Source: Allobosea sp. Tri-44 (GTDB taxonomy: Bacteria > Pseudomonadota > Alphaproteobacteria > Rhizobiales > Beijerinckiaceae). Taken from it: a DNA stretch of 64,000 bases. The position numbers and the translations under genes were made by a program. The notes under the pieces were generated by a model, which was not told where the DNA came from, did no database searches, and saw only the letters and a list, made by a program, of their open reading frames with translations. Shown piece by piece: positions 16,544-25,399 of this stretch. The stretch is taken from assembly GCF_004123845.1 (NCBI RefSeq), contig NZ_NBDP01000007.1:186001-250000 (forward strand). Direction: 5' to 3'. Position 1 is the stretch's first letter; the number at the start of each line of letters is the position of its first letter.

Positions 16544-18256
16544 ATGACCTTCGTTCTGGCCTATCTCGCCGGCATCCTGACCATCGCCAGCCCCTGCATC
16601 CTGCCGGTCCTGCCCTTCGTCCTGACGCGCGCCGGCCAGCCTTTCCGCAGCAGCACCTTGCCGATGCTGCTCGGCATGACCTTGGCTTTCGCCGCTGTGG
16701 CCAGTCTCGCCGCGGTCGCAGGCAGCTGGGCGATCGCGCTCAACAGCCACGGCCGCTCGGTCGCGCTCGGCCTCGTCGCCCTGTTCGGGCTGGCCCTGTT
16801 GTTCCCGGCTTTGGCGACACGCCTCGCCGCGCCGTTGACCGCGCTCGGCGAGAAGTTGACACGCATTGCGGGCGCTGACGGCCGCACCGATCTGCGGCCT
16901 GCGTCCTCCGCCCTGCTCGGCGTCGCCACCGGCCTGCTCTGGACGCCCTGCGCCGGGCCGGTGCTCGGCCTGATCCTCGCCGGCGCCGCTCTCGGCGGGC
17001 CGAGCCTGACCACCGCGCTCCTGCTCTTTGCCTATGCGGCTGGCGCGGCCACCGCGCTGGCAGCCGTCCTGCTGCTAGGCAACCGGCTGCTGGCGCGGGC
17101 CCGGCGGCCTGCTGCCCTGTTCGAGCCGCTGCGCCGCGGCCTCGGTGTCGCGGTGGTCGCGAGCACGATCGCGATCGCCTTCGGCTTCGACACCAGCGTC
17201 CTCACCCGCCTGTCGGCGCCGACCACGGCTGCGATCGAGCAGCGCCTCCTCGATATCGCGATGCCAGTTGCCCCGAGCCTCGTCACAACCGCGCAGGCAC
17301 AGCCGGCAGCCAAGCCGCTGTTCGGCGCCAAGCAATGGCTCGACCGGGAGCCGCTCACCGCCGAGAGCGTTCGCGGCAAGGTCGTGCTGGTGAACTTCTG
17401 GACCTATTCCTGCATCAACTGCCTGCGTACGCTGCCTTATGTCCGCGCCTGGGCCGAGAAGTACAAAGACCGCGGCCTCGTCGTGGTCGGCGTGCACACG
17501 CCGGAATTCGCCTTCGAGAAGGACCCGAACAATGTGCGCAAGGCCGTCGCCGCGCTCGGCGTGAGCTATCCGGTCGCGATCGACAACGATTATGCGGTCT
17601 GGCGCGCCTTCGGCAACCAGGCCTGGCCTGCCCGCTACTTCATCGACGCGCAGGGTCGCACCCGGCATCACGAGTTCGGCGAGGGCGACTATGCAGCCTC
17701 CGAGCGGCTGATCCAGTCGCTGCTCGCCGAGGCCGGCGGCAAGGTCGAGCCCGGCATCGCCAAGGTTTCGGGCGAAGGCGCGCAAGGGGCGCCGGATTTC
17801 GCCAATCTGCGCTCGCCCGAGACCTATCTCGGCCATGCCCGCAGCAATGGCTTCGCCTCGCCGGGCGGCATCCGGGCTGATGCGCCGGCCACCTACGAGA
17901 CCGCCACCTCCCCGCGCCTCAACCAGTGGAGCCTGTCGGGCACCTGGACGGTCGCCGGTGAATTCGCCACGTCGCAGCAGGCGGGCGGGCGGATCAACCA
18001 CCGCTTCCATGCCCGCGACCTGCATCTGGTGATGGGCCGTGCGCCCGGCGGCCCGCCGGTCCGCTTCCGCGTCACCATCGACGGCGCCGCGCCTGGCAGC
18101 GCCCATGGCGCCGACATCGACGCCGACGGCTACGGCACGATCGGGGACGAGCGGCTCTACCAGCTGGTTCGCCAGGACGGGCCGGTGAAGGCCCGCGATT
18201 TCAGCATCGAGTTCCTCGACCCCGGCGCTCGCGCCTACGCCTTCACCTTCGGCTGA
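16544..18256 (+). CDS. dipZ: DipZ-type cytochrome c biogenesis / thiol-disulfide exchange protein
   Basis: A fused membrane thiol transporter and periplasmic thioredoxin of 570 residues. Residues 1-220 are a CcdA-like six-helix domain with conserved cysteines in IASPCILPVLP (Cys18) and WTPCAGPV (Cys136), which pass reducing power across the membrane. Residues about 255-400 are a TlpA/AhpC-like thioredoxin domain with the redox pair YSCINCL (Cys290, Cys293). Residues about 410-570 form a beta-rich domain starting RSPETYLGHAR, as in mycobacterial DipZ. GAGGAG precedes the ATG. It is controlled together with the small gene upstream, probably by the divergent OhrR-type repressor, so it is a likely peroxide or organic-hydroperoxide response gene. 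Confidence 0.92.
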   Translation: MTFVLAYLAGILTIASPCILPVLPFVLTRAGQPFRSSTLPMLLGMTLAFAAVASLAAVAGSWAIALNSHGRSVALGLVALFGLALLFPALATRLAAPLTALGEKLTRIAGADGRTDLRPASSALLGVATGLLWTPCAGPVLGLILAGAALGGPSLTTALLLFAYAAGAATALAAVLLLGNRLLARARRPAALFEPLRRGLGVAVVASTIAIAFGFDTSVLTRLSAPTTAAIEQRLLDIAMPVAPSLVTTAQAQPAAKPLFGAKQWLDREPLTAESVRGKVVLVNFWTYSCINCLRTLPYVRAWAEKYKDRGLVVVGVHTPEFAFEKDPNNVRKAVAALGVSYPVAIDNDYAVWRAFGNQAWPARYFIDAQGRTRHHEFGEGDYAASERLIQSLLAEAGGKVEPGIAKVSGEGAQGAPDFANLRSPETYLGHARSNGFASPGGIRADAPATYETATSPRLNQWSLSGTWTVAGEFATSQQAGGRINHRFHARDLHLVMGRAPGGPPVRFRVTIDGAAPGSAHGADIDADGYGTIGDERLYQLVRQDGPVKARDFSIEFLDPGARAYAFTFG

Positions 18257-18294
18257 CCACCGCCATTCGCCGGAAAAGACCACGGGAGGAAACC

Positions 18295-18930
18295 ATGAAG
18301 CTCTATCTCAACAAAGTCTCGTCCGCGACCGCACGGGTGCGCATCGCGCTCGCCCTGAAGGGTCTCAAAGTGGAGGAAGAGCTCGTCACCATCTTCGGCG
18401 ACGACGCCGCCAGCCGGAGACCGGAGTATCGCGCACTCAATCCGCAAGGGCTGGTGCCGGCACTGCTCACCGATAGTGGCTGGCTGATCACGCAGTCATT
18501 GGCGATCATCGACTATCTCGACCAGATCGCTCCGGAGCCGCCGCTGCTGCCTGCCGAGCCGGAGCAGCGGGCCTTCGCACGCTCGGTCGCTCTCGCAATC
18601 GCAGCCGAGATCCACGCGCTGCTGCCGCCGCGCATCGGCGCCCGCCTGAGAAGCCTTCCCGGCGTCGGGCCCGAGGAGGTCGCGAGCTGGAACCGGCACT
18701 GGGTCAGCGAGGGCTTGAGCGCAGTCGAAGCGCTGATCGCACGGCGGCGCACCGGCCGCTTCGTCGTCGGCGACCGACCGTCCATCGCCGATATCGTGCT
18801 GTTCCCGCAGACGGTCGGCGCTGCCCGCATCGGGCTCGATACCGCGCAATGGCCGAACATTGCCGAGATTGCCGGCCATTGCCGTGCCATTCCCGCCTTC
18901 GCCGAGAATGCGCCGGTCTCGCCCAAGTAG
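18295..18930 (+). CDS. glutathione S-transferase, zeta-like (maleylacetoacetate-isomerase type)
   Basis: A GST of 211 residues. The thioredoxin-fold half starts LYLNKVSSATARVRIALALKGL, the zeta-class signature region in which a serine activates glutathione. It continues with NPQGLVPALLTDSGWLITQSLAIIDYL. The helical half contains GDRPSIADIVLFPQ. In the zeta class the usual motif is SSCSWRVRIAL, and here the cysteine is replaced by Ala. Members isomerise maleylacetoacetate or maleylpyruvate in aromatic degradation, but no other pathway gene is adjacent. It lies 38 bases after dipZ with a good ribosome site (GGGAGGAAACC), so it may share the redox-regulated transcript. Confidence 0.85.
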   Translation: MKLYLNKVSSATARVRIALALKGLKVEEELVTIFGDDAASRRPEYRALNPQGLVPALLTDSGWLITQSLAIIDYLDQIAPEPPLLPAEPEQRAFARSVALAIAAEIHALLPPRIGARLRSLPGVGPEEVASWNRHWVSEGLSAVEALIARRRTGRFVVGDRPSIADIVLFPQTVGAARIGLDTAQWPNIAEIAGHCRAIPAFAENAPVSPK

Positions 18931-18936
18931 CGGGCG

Positions 18937-19125
18937 TCAGCCGGCCCTGACCTGCGAGGGCGAGCGGCCGAAGCGCTTGCGGAAGCTGCGATTGAAATAG
19001 GAGAGGTCGCCGAAGCCGACCTCGAAGGCGACGCTGCTGATCGAGAGGGCGTCGTCTTCGGCCGACATCAGCTTGAGCCAGGCGCGCTCGAGCCTGCGCT
19101 CCAGTACATAATCCGAGAAGCTTCC
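18937..19125 (-). pseudogene. AraC-family regulator remnant (C-terminal DNA-binding part only)
   Basis: Read on the minus strand, the frame ending at the TGA 18937-18939 gives SFSDYVLERRLERAWLKL, then ISSVAFEVGFGDLSYFNRSF and RKRFGRSPSQVRAG. This is the second helix-turn-helix of an AraC/XylS regulator with its FxxxFRKxFGxSP signature. A TAG at 19126-19128 stops the frame, and neither the sensor domain nor the first helix-turn-helix is found upstream, where lemA begins on the other strand. The gene has lost its 5' two thirds. Confidence 0.85.
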
Positions 19126-19201
19126 CTACCGTCGCCCTTCATGCAAGGTTGCCGGCGAGATCGCCTGTGCCGCAAGATCGCCTGTGCCGGAGGAGAACAC
19201 C

Positions 19202-19759
19202 ATGGGTTGGGTCGTCCTTGGACTGATCGTCGTCGTCGTGGTCTGGCTGATCATGACCTATAACGGCCTCGTCGCGATGCGCCAGCGCGTCAACCAGGCC
19301 TTCGCCGACATCGACGTGCAATTGAAGCAGCGTCACGACCTGATCCCGAACCTGGTCGAAACCGTGAAGGGCTATGCCAGCCACGAGAAGGAAACCTTCG
19401 ACGCGGTGATCAAGGCGCGCAACCAGGCGCAGGCCGCATCCGGCCCGCACGACCAGGCGGCTGCCGAGCAGCAATTGACCGGCGCGGTCGGTCGCCTGCT
19501 CGCACTGGGCGAGGCCTATCCCGACCTGAAGGCGAGCGCGAACTTCCAGCAGCTGCAGCAGGACCTCGGCAATGTCGAGGACAAGCTGGCAGCGGCTCGG
19601 CGCTTCTTCAACAACGCGGTCAGCGAGTTCAATGCGGCGATCCAGGCCTTCCCGGCCGTGTTCTTCGCACCGCAAATGGGCTTCTCCCCGCGCGAATTCT
19701 TCGATGTCGGCGAAGAGACGCGGGCGCAAATCGAAGTCGCGCCGACCGTGAAGTTCTGA
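19202..19759 (+). CDS. lemA: LemA family protein
   Basis: A 185-residue protein with one N-terminal membrane helix (WVVLGLIVVVVVWLIM) and a four-helix-bundle body. Signature stretches are MTYNGLVAMRQRVNQAFADIDVQLKQRHDLIPNLVETVKGY and YPDLKASANFQQLQQDL, with FFNNAVSEFNAAIQAFPA near the end. ATG 19202 has GGAGGAG six bases upstream. The gene directly downstream encodes an M48 protease, the usual partner of LemA in bacteria. The pair is thought to act in membrane-protein quality control, but the biochemical role of LemA is not settled. Confidence 0.92.
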   Translation: MGWVVLGLIVVVVVWLIMTYNGLVAMRQRVNQAFADIDVQLKQRHDLIPNLVETVKGYASHEKETFDAVIKARNQAQAASGPHDQAAAEQQLTGAVGRLLALGEAYPDLKASANFQQLQQDLGNVEDKLAAARRFFNNAVSEFNAAIQAFPAVFFAPQMGFSPREFFDVGEETRAQIEVAPTVKF

Positions 19760-19793
19760 GCGCCTAGAGAAGCGTCACAGCGGAGCTGCGGCG

Positions 19794-20858
19794 ATGCCGG
19801 GGGAAGCCTTCGGGCTCTACACCCATCAGCGCAACAACCGGACCCGGTCGATCGCCCTGATCATCGGGCTCTTCCTGATGGTCTATCTGACCGTCTGGGG
19901 CGTGATGCTGGTCGGCTACGGCTATGTCGGCGTGCCGCGCGGACGCACGGTGCTGAACTTCGTCGGCCAGCGCTTCTGGGCCTGGCTGCCGTTCATCACG
20001 CTCGGCACGGCCGCCTGGGTCCTGATCGGCTTTCGAGTCAATGTCGCGCTGATCGAGGCTGTCTCGGGCGCCGAGGGCGTGACGCGGGAGGCGCAGCCCA
20101 AGCTCTACCGGATGTTGGAGAATCTCTGCATCTCGCGCGGCATGGTGACGCCGAAGCTCGCCATCATCCAGAGCGACGCGCTCAACGCCTTCGCCAGCGG
20201 CGTCAACGACAAGCAGTTCACGGTGACGCTGACCACCGGGCTGATCGAGCAGCTCAACGACGCCGAGATCGAAGCGGTGATCGCCCATGAGCTGACCCAT
20301 ATCCGCAATGGCGACGTCAGGCTGATGGTGATCGCCGTGGTGATCGCCGGCATCATCTCCTTCGTCGGCGAAATCCTGTTCCGCAATCTCGGGCGGGTTC
20401 GCATCTCCTCGGACGGCGACAAGAAGGGCAGCGGCTTTGCGATCGTCCTCGGCTTTGCGGTGATTGCCGTCGCCTGGCTGCTCGCCGTGCTGATCCGGCT
20501 GTCGTTGTCGAGGGCTCGCGAATACCTCGCCGATGCCGGGGCGGTCGAACTGACCAAGAACCCCGACGCGATGATCTCGGCCCTGCTGAAGATCTCCGGC
20601 CGCGCCGACATCGACAATGTGCCGTCGGGCGTGATGGACATGTGCTTCGAGAACGACCCCGACGATTTCGCCGATCTGTTCTCGACCCATCCTTCCGTGA
20701 CCAAGCGCGTGCAGGCGCTGGTGCAGACCGCCGGCGGGCGCCTGCCGCCACAGGCATCACCCGGTCCGCCGAAGATCAGCGAGCGCCAGACGCTGCCCGA
20801 GATCGCCGAGACCTCGGCCGCACATGGGCCGTGGTCGCGGCCAGCGCCACCGGCCTGA
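19794..20858 (+). CDS. M48-family membrane metalloprotease (HtpX-like)
   Basis: A zinc protease of 354 residues. Two N-terminal membrane helices (IALIIGLFLMVYLTVWGVMLVGYGYV and FWAWLPFITLGTAAWVLIGFRV) come before the catalytic region. The zinc motif is HELTH in EIEAVIAHELTHIRNGD, and the third ligand lies in SRAREYLADAGAVELT. Two further helices follow the HELTH motif, and FSTHPSVTKRVQAL near the end is the family HP-x-x-x-R signature. A Pro-rich tail is extra. It follows lemA by 34 bases, so both are one operon. Such proteases remove damaged inner-membrane proteins. The name htpX is not assigned because the lemA-linked members form a distinct group. Confidence 0.9.
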   Translation: MPGEAFGLYTHQRNNRTRSIALIIGLFLMVYLTVWGVMLVGYGYVGVPRGRTVLNFVGQRFWAWLPFITLGTAAWVLIGFRVNVALIEAVSGAEGVTREAQPKLYRMLENLCISRGMVTPKLAIIQSDALNAFASGVNDKQFTVTLTTGLIEQLNDAEIEAVIAHELTHIRNGDVRLMVIAVVIAGIISFVGEILFRNLGRVRISSDGDKKGSGFAIVLGFAVIAVAWLLAVLIRLSLSRAREYLADAGAVELTKNPDAMISALLKISGRADIDNVPSGVMDMCFENDPDDFADLFSTHPSVTKRVQALVQTAGGRLPPQASPGPPKISERQTLPEIAETSAAHGPWSRPAPPA

Positions 20859-20927
20859 GCCGACTTCTCGCGCTGTGGACTCGCGACGGCCCCGGCAATA
20901 GCTTGTCGTTAGGGAACGGAGACGACA

Positions 20928-21188
20928 ATGCGGAGCTTTCTCGGACTGACCGCATTGGCGCTCGCGATTGCGCTTCCGCGACCCGCGCTCGCGCAGGAAG
21001 GCTGCCAAACGACGCAGAGGTCCTGCATGAAGATCTATCAGCGTTGCGACGAAAACTGCCAGAACCGCAACAATCCCAGCGCCTGCGTGGCGCGCATTTG
21101 CAACCCCGCGCTCGCCGGCTGCAAGGCGAACGGCGTCTGGAAAGCGAGCGCCTCGACGGCCTGCTGGAAGACAAACAACCGCACCTGA
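20928..21188 (+). CDS. small cysteine-rich secreted protein
   Basis: An 86-residue protein with a signal peptide (FLGLTALALAIALPRPALAQ, cleavage before EG) and a mature part of about 64 residues carrying eight cysteines: GCQ, SCM, RCDENC, ACV, ICN, GCK and ACW. An even number suggests four disulfides, hence a stable small periplasmic or secreted fold. The ATG is preceded by GGAACGGAGACGAC. It follows the M48 protease gene by 69 bases on the same strand. I do not recognise the family, and Cys-rich proteins of this size in Rhizobiales are mostly uncharacterised. Confidence 0.7.
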   Translation: MRSFLGLTALALAIALPRPALAQEGCQTTQRSCMKIYQRCDENCQNRNNPSACVARICNPALAGCKANGVWKASASTACWKTNNRT

Positions 21189-21204
21189 AGAGGTCGCGAG
21201 CGCG

Positions 21205-21813
21205 TCAGCGCCCGTCCTTCGCCCAGGCGAGTGCTTCCTCCAACCTGTCGTCGCCCCAGAACAGCTCGCCGTCGCCGGTGACGAAGGTCGGCGCGCCGAA
21301 GATGCCGAGCGACTTGGCGAGCTCGGTCTCGGCCTTGAGCCGTCCCTTGACCTCCTCGCTGCGCGAGGCGGCAAAGGCTGCTGAGGGGTCGGCGCCCGCC
21401 TCACGAAGGGCACCACTCAGCACGGCTTCTTCGGCGATGTTGCGGCCTTCGCAGAACTCGGAGCGGAACAGCGCCCTGGAGAAGGCAGGCAGCCAGCCGG
21501 CCTCGCGTCCCGCGAGCGCGAGCCGCGCCGCAATCAGCGAGTTCTGCGGGAAGGTCTCGGGCTTGACGATTGTGAGGCCAGCTCGGCCGGCCCGTCGCGC
21601 CACGTCGCGCCACATATAGCGGCCCTTGTTGGGGTAGAGATTGAATGGCGAACTGGTCCAGCCCTGGGCAGCGAAGATCGGGCCGAGCAGGAAAGGCCGC
21701 CAGCGCACGCTGACGTCGGCTGCATCGGCCAGCTCCTCGATCCGCAGGGCGCTCAGGCAGGAATAGGTCGATGCGAACTCGTACCAGAAATCCAGAACAG
21801 GACGATTCGGCAT
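21205..21813 (-). CDS. 2-hydroxychromene-2-carboxylate isomerase / DsbA-like oxidoreductase
   Basis: A glutathione-dependent enzyme of the DsbA-like kappa-GST fold, 202 residues. The start VLDFWYEFASTYSCLSALRIEEL has the family FxxSPYS-type region with the active serine. The sequence PFLLGPIFAAQGWTSSPFNLYPNKGRYMWRD and the cis-Pro loop LGIFGAPTFVTGDGELFWGDDRLEEAL are characteristic. The known reaction is isomerisation in naphthalene breakdown, but many homologues act on other or unknown substrates. ATG 21813 has GGAGG four bases upstream. It is convergent with the Cys-rich gene, 16 bases apart. Confidence 0.85.
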   Translation of the reverse strand: MPNRPVLDFWYEFASTYSCLSALRIEELADAADVSVRWRPFLLGPIFAAQGWTSSPFNLYPNKGRYMWRDVARRAGRAGLTIVKPETFPQNSLIAARLALAGREAGWLPAFSRALFRSEFCEGRNIAEEAVLSGALREAGADPSAAFAASRSEEVKGRLKAETELAKSLGIFGAPTFVTGDGELFWGDDRLEEALAWAKDGR

Positions 21814-22068
21814 CAAACCTCCGCGCGGGAGCGGCTTAAAAAAACTGGATCGATTCTCCGCCCCCGCGAATCGACCCGCAAGCCAGAAGCCGCAAACGCG
21901 TTACCGACAGCGATCCATCAAACGACGACGCGTAATCGATCAGAAGGTTCCGATTGCGTCGCCCCAAACCCTGCGATAGTGCCCGGTTACGTCCGAAATG
22001 CGGCCGGCTAAGCCGCATTCTCACACTGTGCACGATCCGTCGTGCCGCCACTGCAGGAACTGAAGCCC

Positions 22069-23301
22069 ATGGTCGACAAGCGCGTCAACAAGGTCGTGCT
22101 CGCCTATTCCGGCGGGCTCGATACCTCGATCATCCTGAAGTGGCTGCAGACCACCTACAATTGCGAGGTCGTGACCTTCACCGCCGATCTCGGCCAGGGC
22201 GAGGAGCTCGGCCCGGCGCGCGACAAGGCGCTGCTGCTCGGCATCAAGCCGGAGAACATCTATATCGAGGACCTGCGCGAGGAGTTCGTGCGCGACTACG
22301 TCTTCCCGATGTTCCGGGCCAATGCCGCCTATGAGGGCGTCTATCTGCTGGGAACCTCGATCGCCCGCCCGCTGATCGCCAAGAAGCTGATCGAGATCGC
22401 CGAGAAGGTCGGCGGCGACGCCGTCTCGCATGGCGCGACCGGCAAGGGCAACGACCAGGTCCGCTTCGAATTGACCGCCTATGCGCTGAAGCCCGACGTC
22501 GTGGTGATCGCGCCCTGGCGCGAATGGGACCTGCGCTCGCGCGAGCAATTGCTGGCCTTCGCCGAGCAGCACCAGATCCCGATTGCCAAGGACAAGCGCG
22601 GCGAGGCGCCGTTCTCGGTCGACGCCAACCTGCTGCATGCCTCCTCCGAGGGCAAGGTGCTGGAAGACCCGGCCCAGGAAGTGCCTGACTACGTCTATTC
22701 GCGCACGATCTCGCCGGAGGACGCCCCCGACAAGCCGACAGTGATCTCGATCGACTTCGAGAAGGGCGATGCGACCGCGATCGACGGCGTCAAGCTCTCG
22801 CCGGCGACGCTGCTGGCGAAGCTCAACGATCTCGGCCGCGACAACGGCATCGGCCGGCTCGACCTGGTCGAGAACCGCTTCGTCGGGATGAAGTCGCGCG
22901 GCATGTACGAGACGCCCGGCGGCACGATCCTCGCCGTGGCGCATCGCGCCATCGAGTCGATCACGCTCGACCGCGGTGCCGCCCATCTCAAGGACCAGCT
23001 CATGCCGCAATATGCCGAGCTGATCTATAACGGCTTCTGGTTCTCGCCCGAGCGCGAGATGCTGCAGGCGCTGATCGACAAGAGCCAGGAGTTCGTGGCG
23101 GGTACAGTGCGGTTGAAACTGTACAAAGGAGGCGTCCACGTCATCGGCCGCTCCAGCCCATACTCGCTCTACGACCAGGACCTCGTCACCTTCGAGGAAG
23201 GTGCGGTCGCCTACGACCATCGCGACGCCGCCGGCTTCATCAAGCTCAACGCGCTGCGCCTGCGCACGCTCGGGCAGCGCAAGAAGAAGCTGGGGCTCTG
23301 A
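22069..23301 (+). CDS. argG: argininosuccinate synthase
   Basis: Joins citrulline and aspartate with ATP to make argininosuccinate, the penultimate step of arginine synthesis. It has 410 residues. The ATP-binding P-loop [19 protein letters not shown] is at the N terminus, followed by [37 protein letters not shown] and APWREWDL, all diagnostic. ATG 22069 follows AGGAACTGAAGCCC; a GTG 27 bases earlier is less likely. The gene stands alone downstream of a 250-base non-coding stretch, and a large palindrome follows it. Confidence 0.97.
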   Translation: MVDKRVNKVVLAYSGGLDTSIILKWLQTTYNCEVVTFTADLGQGEELGPARDKALLLGIKPENIYIEDLREEFVRDYVFPMFRANAAYEGVYLLGTSIARPLIAKKLIEIAEKVGGDAVSHGATGKGNDQVRFELTAYALKPDVVVIAPWREWDLRSREQLLAFAEQHQIPIAKDKRGEAPFSVDANLLHASSEGKVLEDPAQEVPDYVYSRTISPEDAPDKPTVISIDFEKGDATAIDGVKLSPATLLAKLNDLGRDNGIGRLDLVENRFVGMKSRGMYETPGGTILAVAHRAIESITLDRGAAHLKDQLMPQYAELIYNGFWFSPEREMLQALIDKSQEFVAGTVRLKLYKGGVHVIGRSSPYSLYDQDLVTFEEGAVAYDHRDAAGFIKLNALRLRTLGQRKKKLGL

Positions 23302-23325
23302 AAAGACCGGCTTTTCGGCACACGC

Positions 23326-23431
23326 CGTCATTCCGGGCTCAGCGAAGTGGAGCGCCGGAATCCATCGTAGAGCTCAGCGCCCTTCGATGGATTCCGGATT
23401 TGCGCTACTTCGTAGCTTGTCCGGAGTGATG
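23326..23431. repeat. second type of REP-like palindrome between argG and kup
   Basis: An imperfect inverted repeat of about 105 bases between convergent genes. The innermost arms CCGGAATCCATCG (23355-23367) and CGATGGATTCCGG (23385-23397) match perfectly. The outer arms pair partly (GTCATTCCGGG... with ...TCCGGAGTGATGC, and GCGAAGTGGAGCG with CGCTACTTCG). Its sequence differs from the palindrome at 3194-3285, so it belongs to another repeat family of the same kind. Confidence 0.75.
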
Positions 23432-23438
23432 CGTTTGG

Positions 23439-23458
23439 CTGATCGCTCCGGCGATCAG
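23439..23458. terminator. hairpin overlapping the kup stop codon
   Basis: CTGATCGC-TCCG-GCGATCAG is a perfect 8-bp stem with a four-base loop. It covers the last codons and TGA of kup. It has no T-tract. Together with the adjacent palindrome it may end both argG and kup transcripts. Confidence 0.4.
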
Positions 23459-25377
23459 ATCTCGATCTCCACCCCGACCTCCACGACCTGCTTGGCCGGG
23501 ATATGGAAATGGGCGGCCGAACGCTCGGCGTTGCGCTGCATGAAGGAGAAGAGCGCCTCCCGCCACATCGCCATCCCCGCAATCTCCTCGCGCGGAATGA
23601 CCGTCTCGCGGCCGATGTAATACGACATCTGGTCGAGATCGACGCCCGGCAGAAGGCCGCGCTCGACACCGCAGCGCAAGCCGTCAGGAAAGCGCGGTGT
23701 CTCCATGAAGCCGAAATGCAGGATCACGCGCGTGACGCCGGGGGCGAGCTCGATCACCTCCATGCGGTTTTCGTCGGACACGCGCGGGATTTCCTCCAGC
23801 TTGCCGGTGACAAGAAGAATGCGCTCGTGCAGGGCGTGGTTGTGGCGGACGAAATGCGTGAGCGAGAGCGGAAGCCCACGCGCAGCCGAGGCGAGGAAGG
23901 CGGCAGTCCCCGGAAGGCGCACTGGCGGGTTCGTCGCCAGCATGTCGAGAAATTCCTTCTCCGGCTCCCGCTGGCGGCTGCGGGCTACCTCCACCAAAGC
24001 AAGGCCGCGCCGCCAGGTGAGCATGATCACCACCAGCACGAGCGCCAGGACCAGCGGATACCAGCCACCTTCATGGAGCTTGGGCAGGTTGGCTGAGAAG
24101 AAGGCAAGGTCGATCAGCAGGAAGAAACCGTTGACCGCCACGACAAGGATCGGGTTGTAGCCCCATTTGAGGGCGATCAGCGCTGCTAGCCCGGTGGTGA
24201 TGGCCATCAGCAGCGAGACAGCGATGCCATAGGCTCCGGCCAGCGCGTCGGACGAGCGGAACATGAAGACCGAGGTCAGCGTCGCCAGGCAGATCATCCA
24301 GTTGACGATCGGGATGTAGATCTGCCCCTTCTGGTCATGGGCCGTGTGCTTGATGTGGACGGCGGGGAAGAGGCCGAGTTGCACGGCCTGTTGGGTCAGC
24401 GAATAGGCGCCGGTAATCACGGCCTGCGAGGCAATGACGGCCGCAGCGGTGGCGAGGAAGATCAGGGGATAGTGCGCCCAGTCCGGGGCGAGCTGGTAGA
24501 ACGGGTTGTTGAGGGCTGCAGGTTGGATGAGCAGCAGCCCGCCCTGGCCGAAATAATTGAGCATCAGCGCCGGCAGCACGATGGTGAACCAGGCGAGACG
24601 GATGGGTTTGGGGCCGAAATGGCCCATATCCGCATACATCGCCTCACCCCCGGTCACGGCCAGGAAGGTGGCCCCCAGCACGGCGAAGCCGACGAGCGGG
24701 GCGGTGTGGGTGATGAAGTAGAGCGCAGCGAACGGGTTAATCGCCGCGAGAATCTCCGGCGCCATCAGGATGCCCCGGATGCCGAGCAGCGCGAGCACCA
24801 GGAACCAGAACAGCATGATCGGCCCGAACAGCCGGCCGATGAAGCCGGTGCCCTTGCTCTGGACCAGGAAGACGCCCATCAGGATCGCGGCCGTCAACGG
24901 CACGACGGCCGGAGCCAGCATCGGTGCGTCGACCTTGAGACCCTCGATCGCACTGAGCACGGAAATGGCCGGCGTGATCGCACCGTCGCCATAGAGCAGA
25001 GCGGCGCCGACGAGTCCGATGACGAGAGCATAGGCTCGCCCTGTGCCTGGCTTGGCATGGCGCGCCTTGAGCAGGGCCAGCATCGCCATGATGCCGCCTT
25101 CGCCGCGATTGCCGGCGCGCAGGATCAAGATCGAGTACTTGATCGAGATGATCAGGATCAGCGCCCAGAGGATCATCGAGACGCAGCCAATGACAGCTTC
25201 CGGCTGCAGGGCGCCTCCGGCACTCGCGGCCCGGGCCGCTTCCTTGAGCGCATAGAGCGGGCTGGTCCCGATATCGCCGTAGACGACACCCAGAGCCCCG
25301 AAAGTCAGGGCAGGGATGGAGCCGCCGTGATCGGGATGAGACGGCGTGCCGTCCTGTGACAGAACCTCACGGGCCAT
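23455..25377 (-). CDS. kup: Kup-family potassium uptake transporter
   Basis: A K+/H+ symporter of the inner membrane, 640 residues, the usual length. It starts with ALTFGALGVVYGDIGTSPLYALKEA, the Kup signature, and has about 12 hydrophobic segments. Other typical stretches are GEGGIMAMLAL, YGDGAITPAISVLSAIEG, TGGEAMYADMGHFGPKPIRLAWF, and a C-terminal cytoplasmic domain (RVILHFGFMETPRFPDGL... FYIGRE-type YYIGRETVIP). ATG 25377 has GGGAGG six bases upstream. The short upstream gap also holds an oppositely oriented terminator. Kup is usually a housekeeping K+ system. A KdpDE-like pair is 9 kb away but without its pump. Confidence 0.95.
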   Translation of the reverse strand: MAREVLSQDGTPSHPDHGGSIPALTFGALGVVYGDIGTSPLYALKEAARAASAGGALQPEAVIGCVSMILWALILIISIKYSILILRAGNRGEGGIMAMLALLKARHAKPGTGRAYALVIGLVGAALLYGDGAITPAISVLSAIEGLKVDAPMLAPAVVPLTAAILMGVFLVQSKGTGFIGRLFGPIMLFWFLVLALLGIRGILMAPEILAAINPFAALYFITHTAPLVGFAVLGATFLAVTGGEAMYADMGHFGPKPIRLAWFTIVLPALMLNYFGQGGLLLIQPAALNNPFYQLAPDWAHYPLIFLATAAAVIASQAVITGAYSLTQQAVQLGLFPAVHIKHTAHDQKGQIYIPIVNWMICLATLTSVFMFRSSDALAGAYGIAVSLLMAITTGLAALIALKWGYNPILVVAVNGFFLLIDLAFFSANLPKLHEGGWYPLVLALVLVVIMLTWRRGLALVEVARSRQREPEKEFLDMLATNPPVRLPGTAAFLASAARGLPLSLTHFVRHNHALHERILLVTGKLEEIPRVSDENRMEVIELAPGVTRVILHFGFMETPRFPDGLRCGVERGLLPGVDLDQMSYYIGRETVIPREEIAGMAMWREALFSFMQRNAERSAAHFHIPAKQVVEVGVEIEI

Positions 25378-25399
25378 GCGCCGCCTCCCCTTTGGTGGA

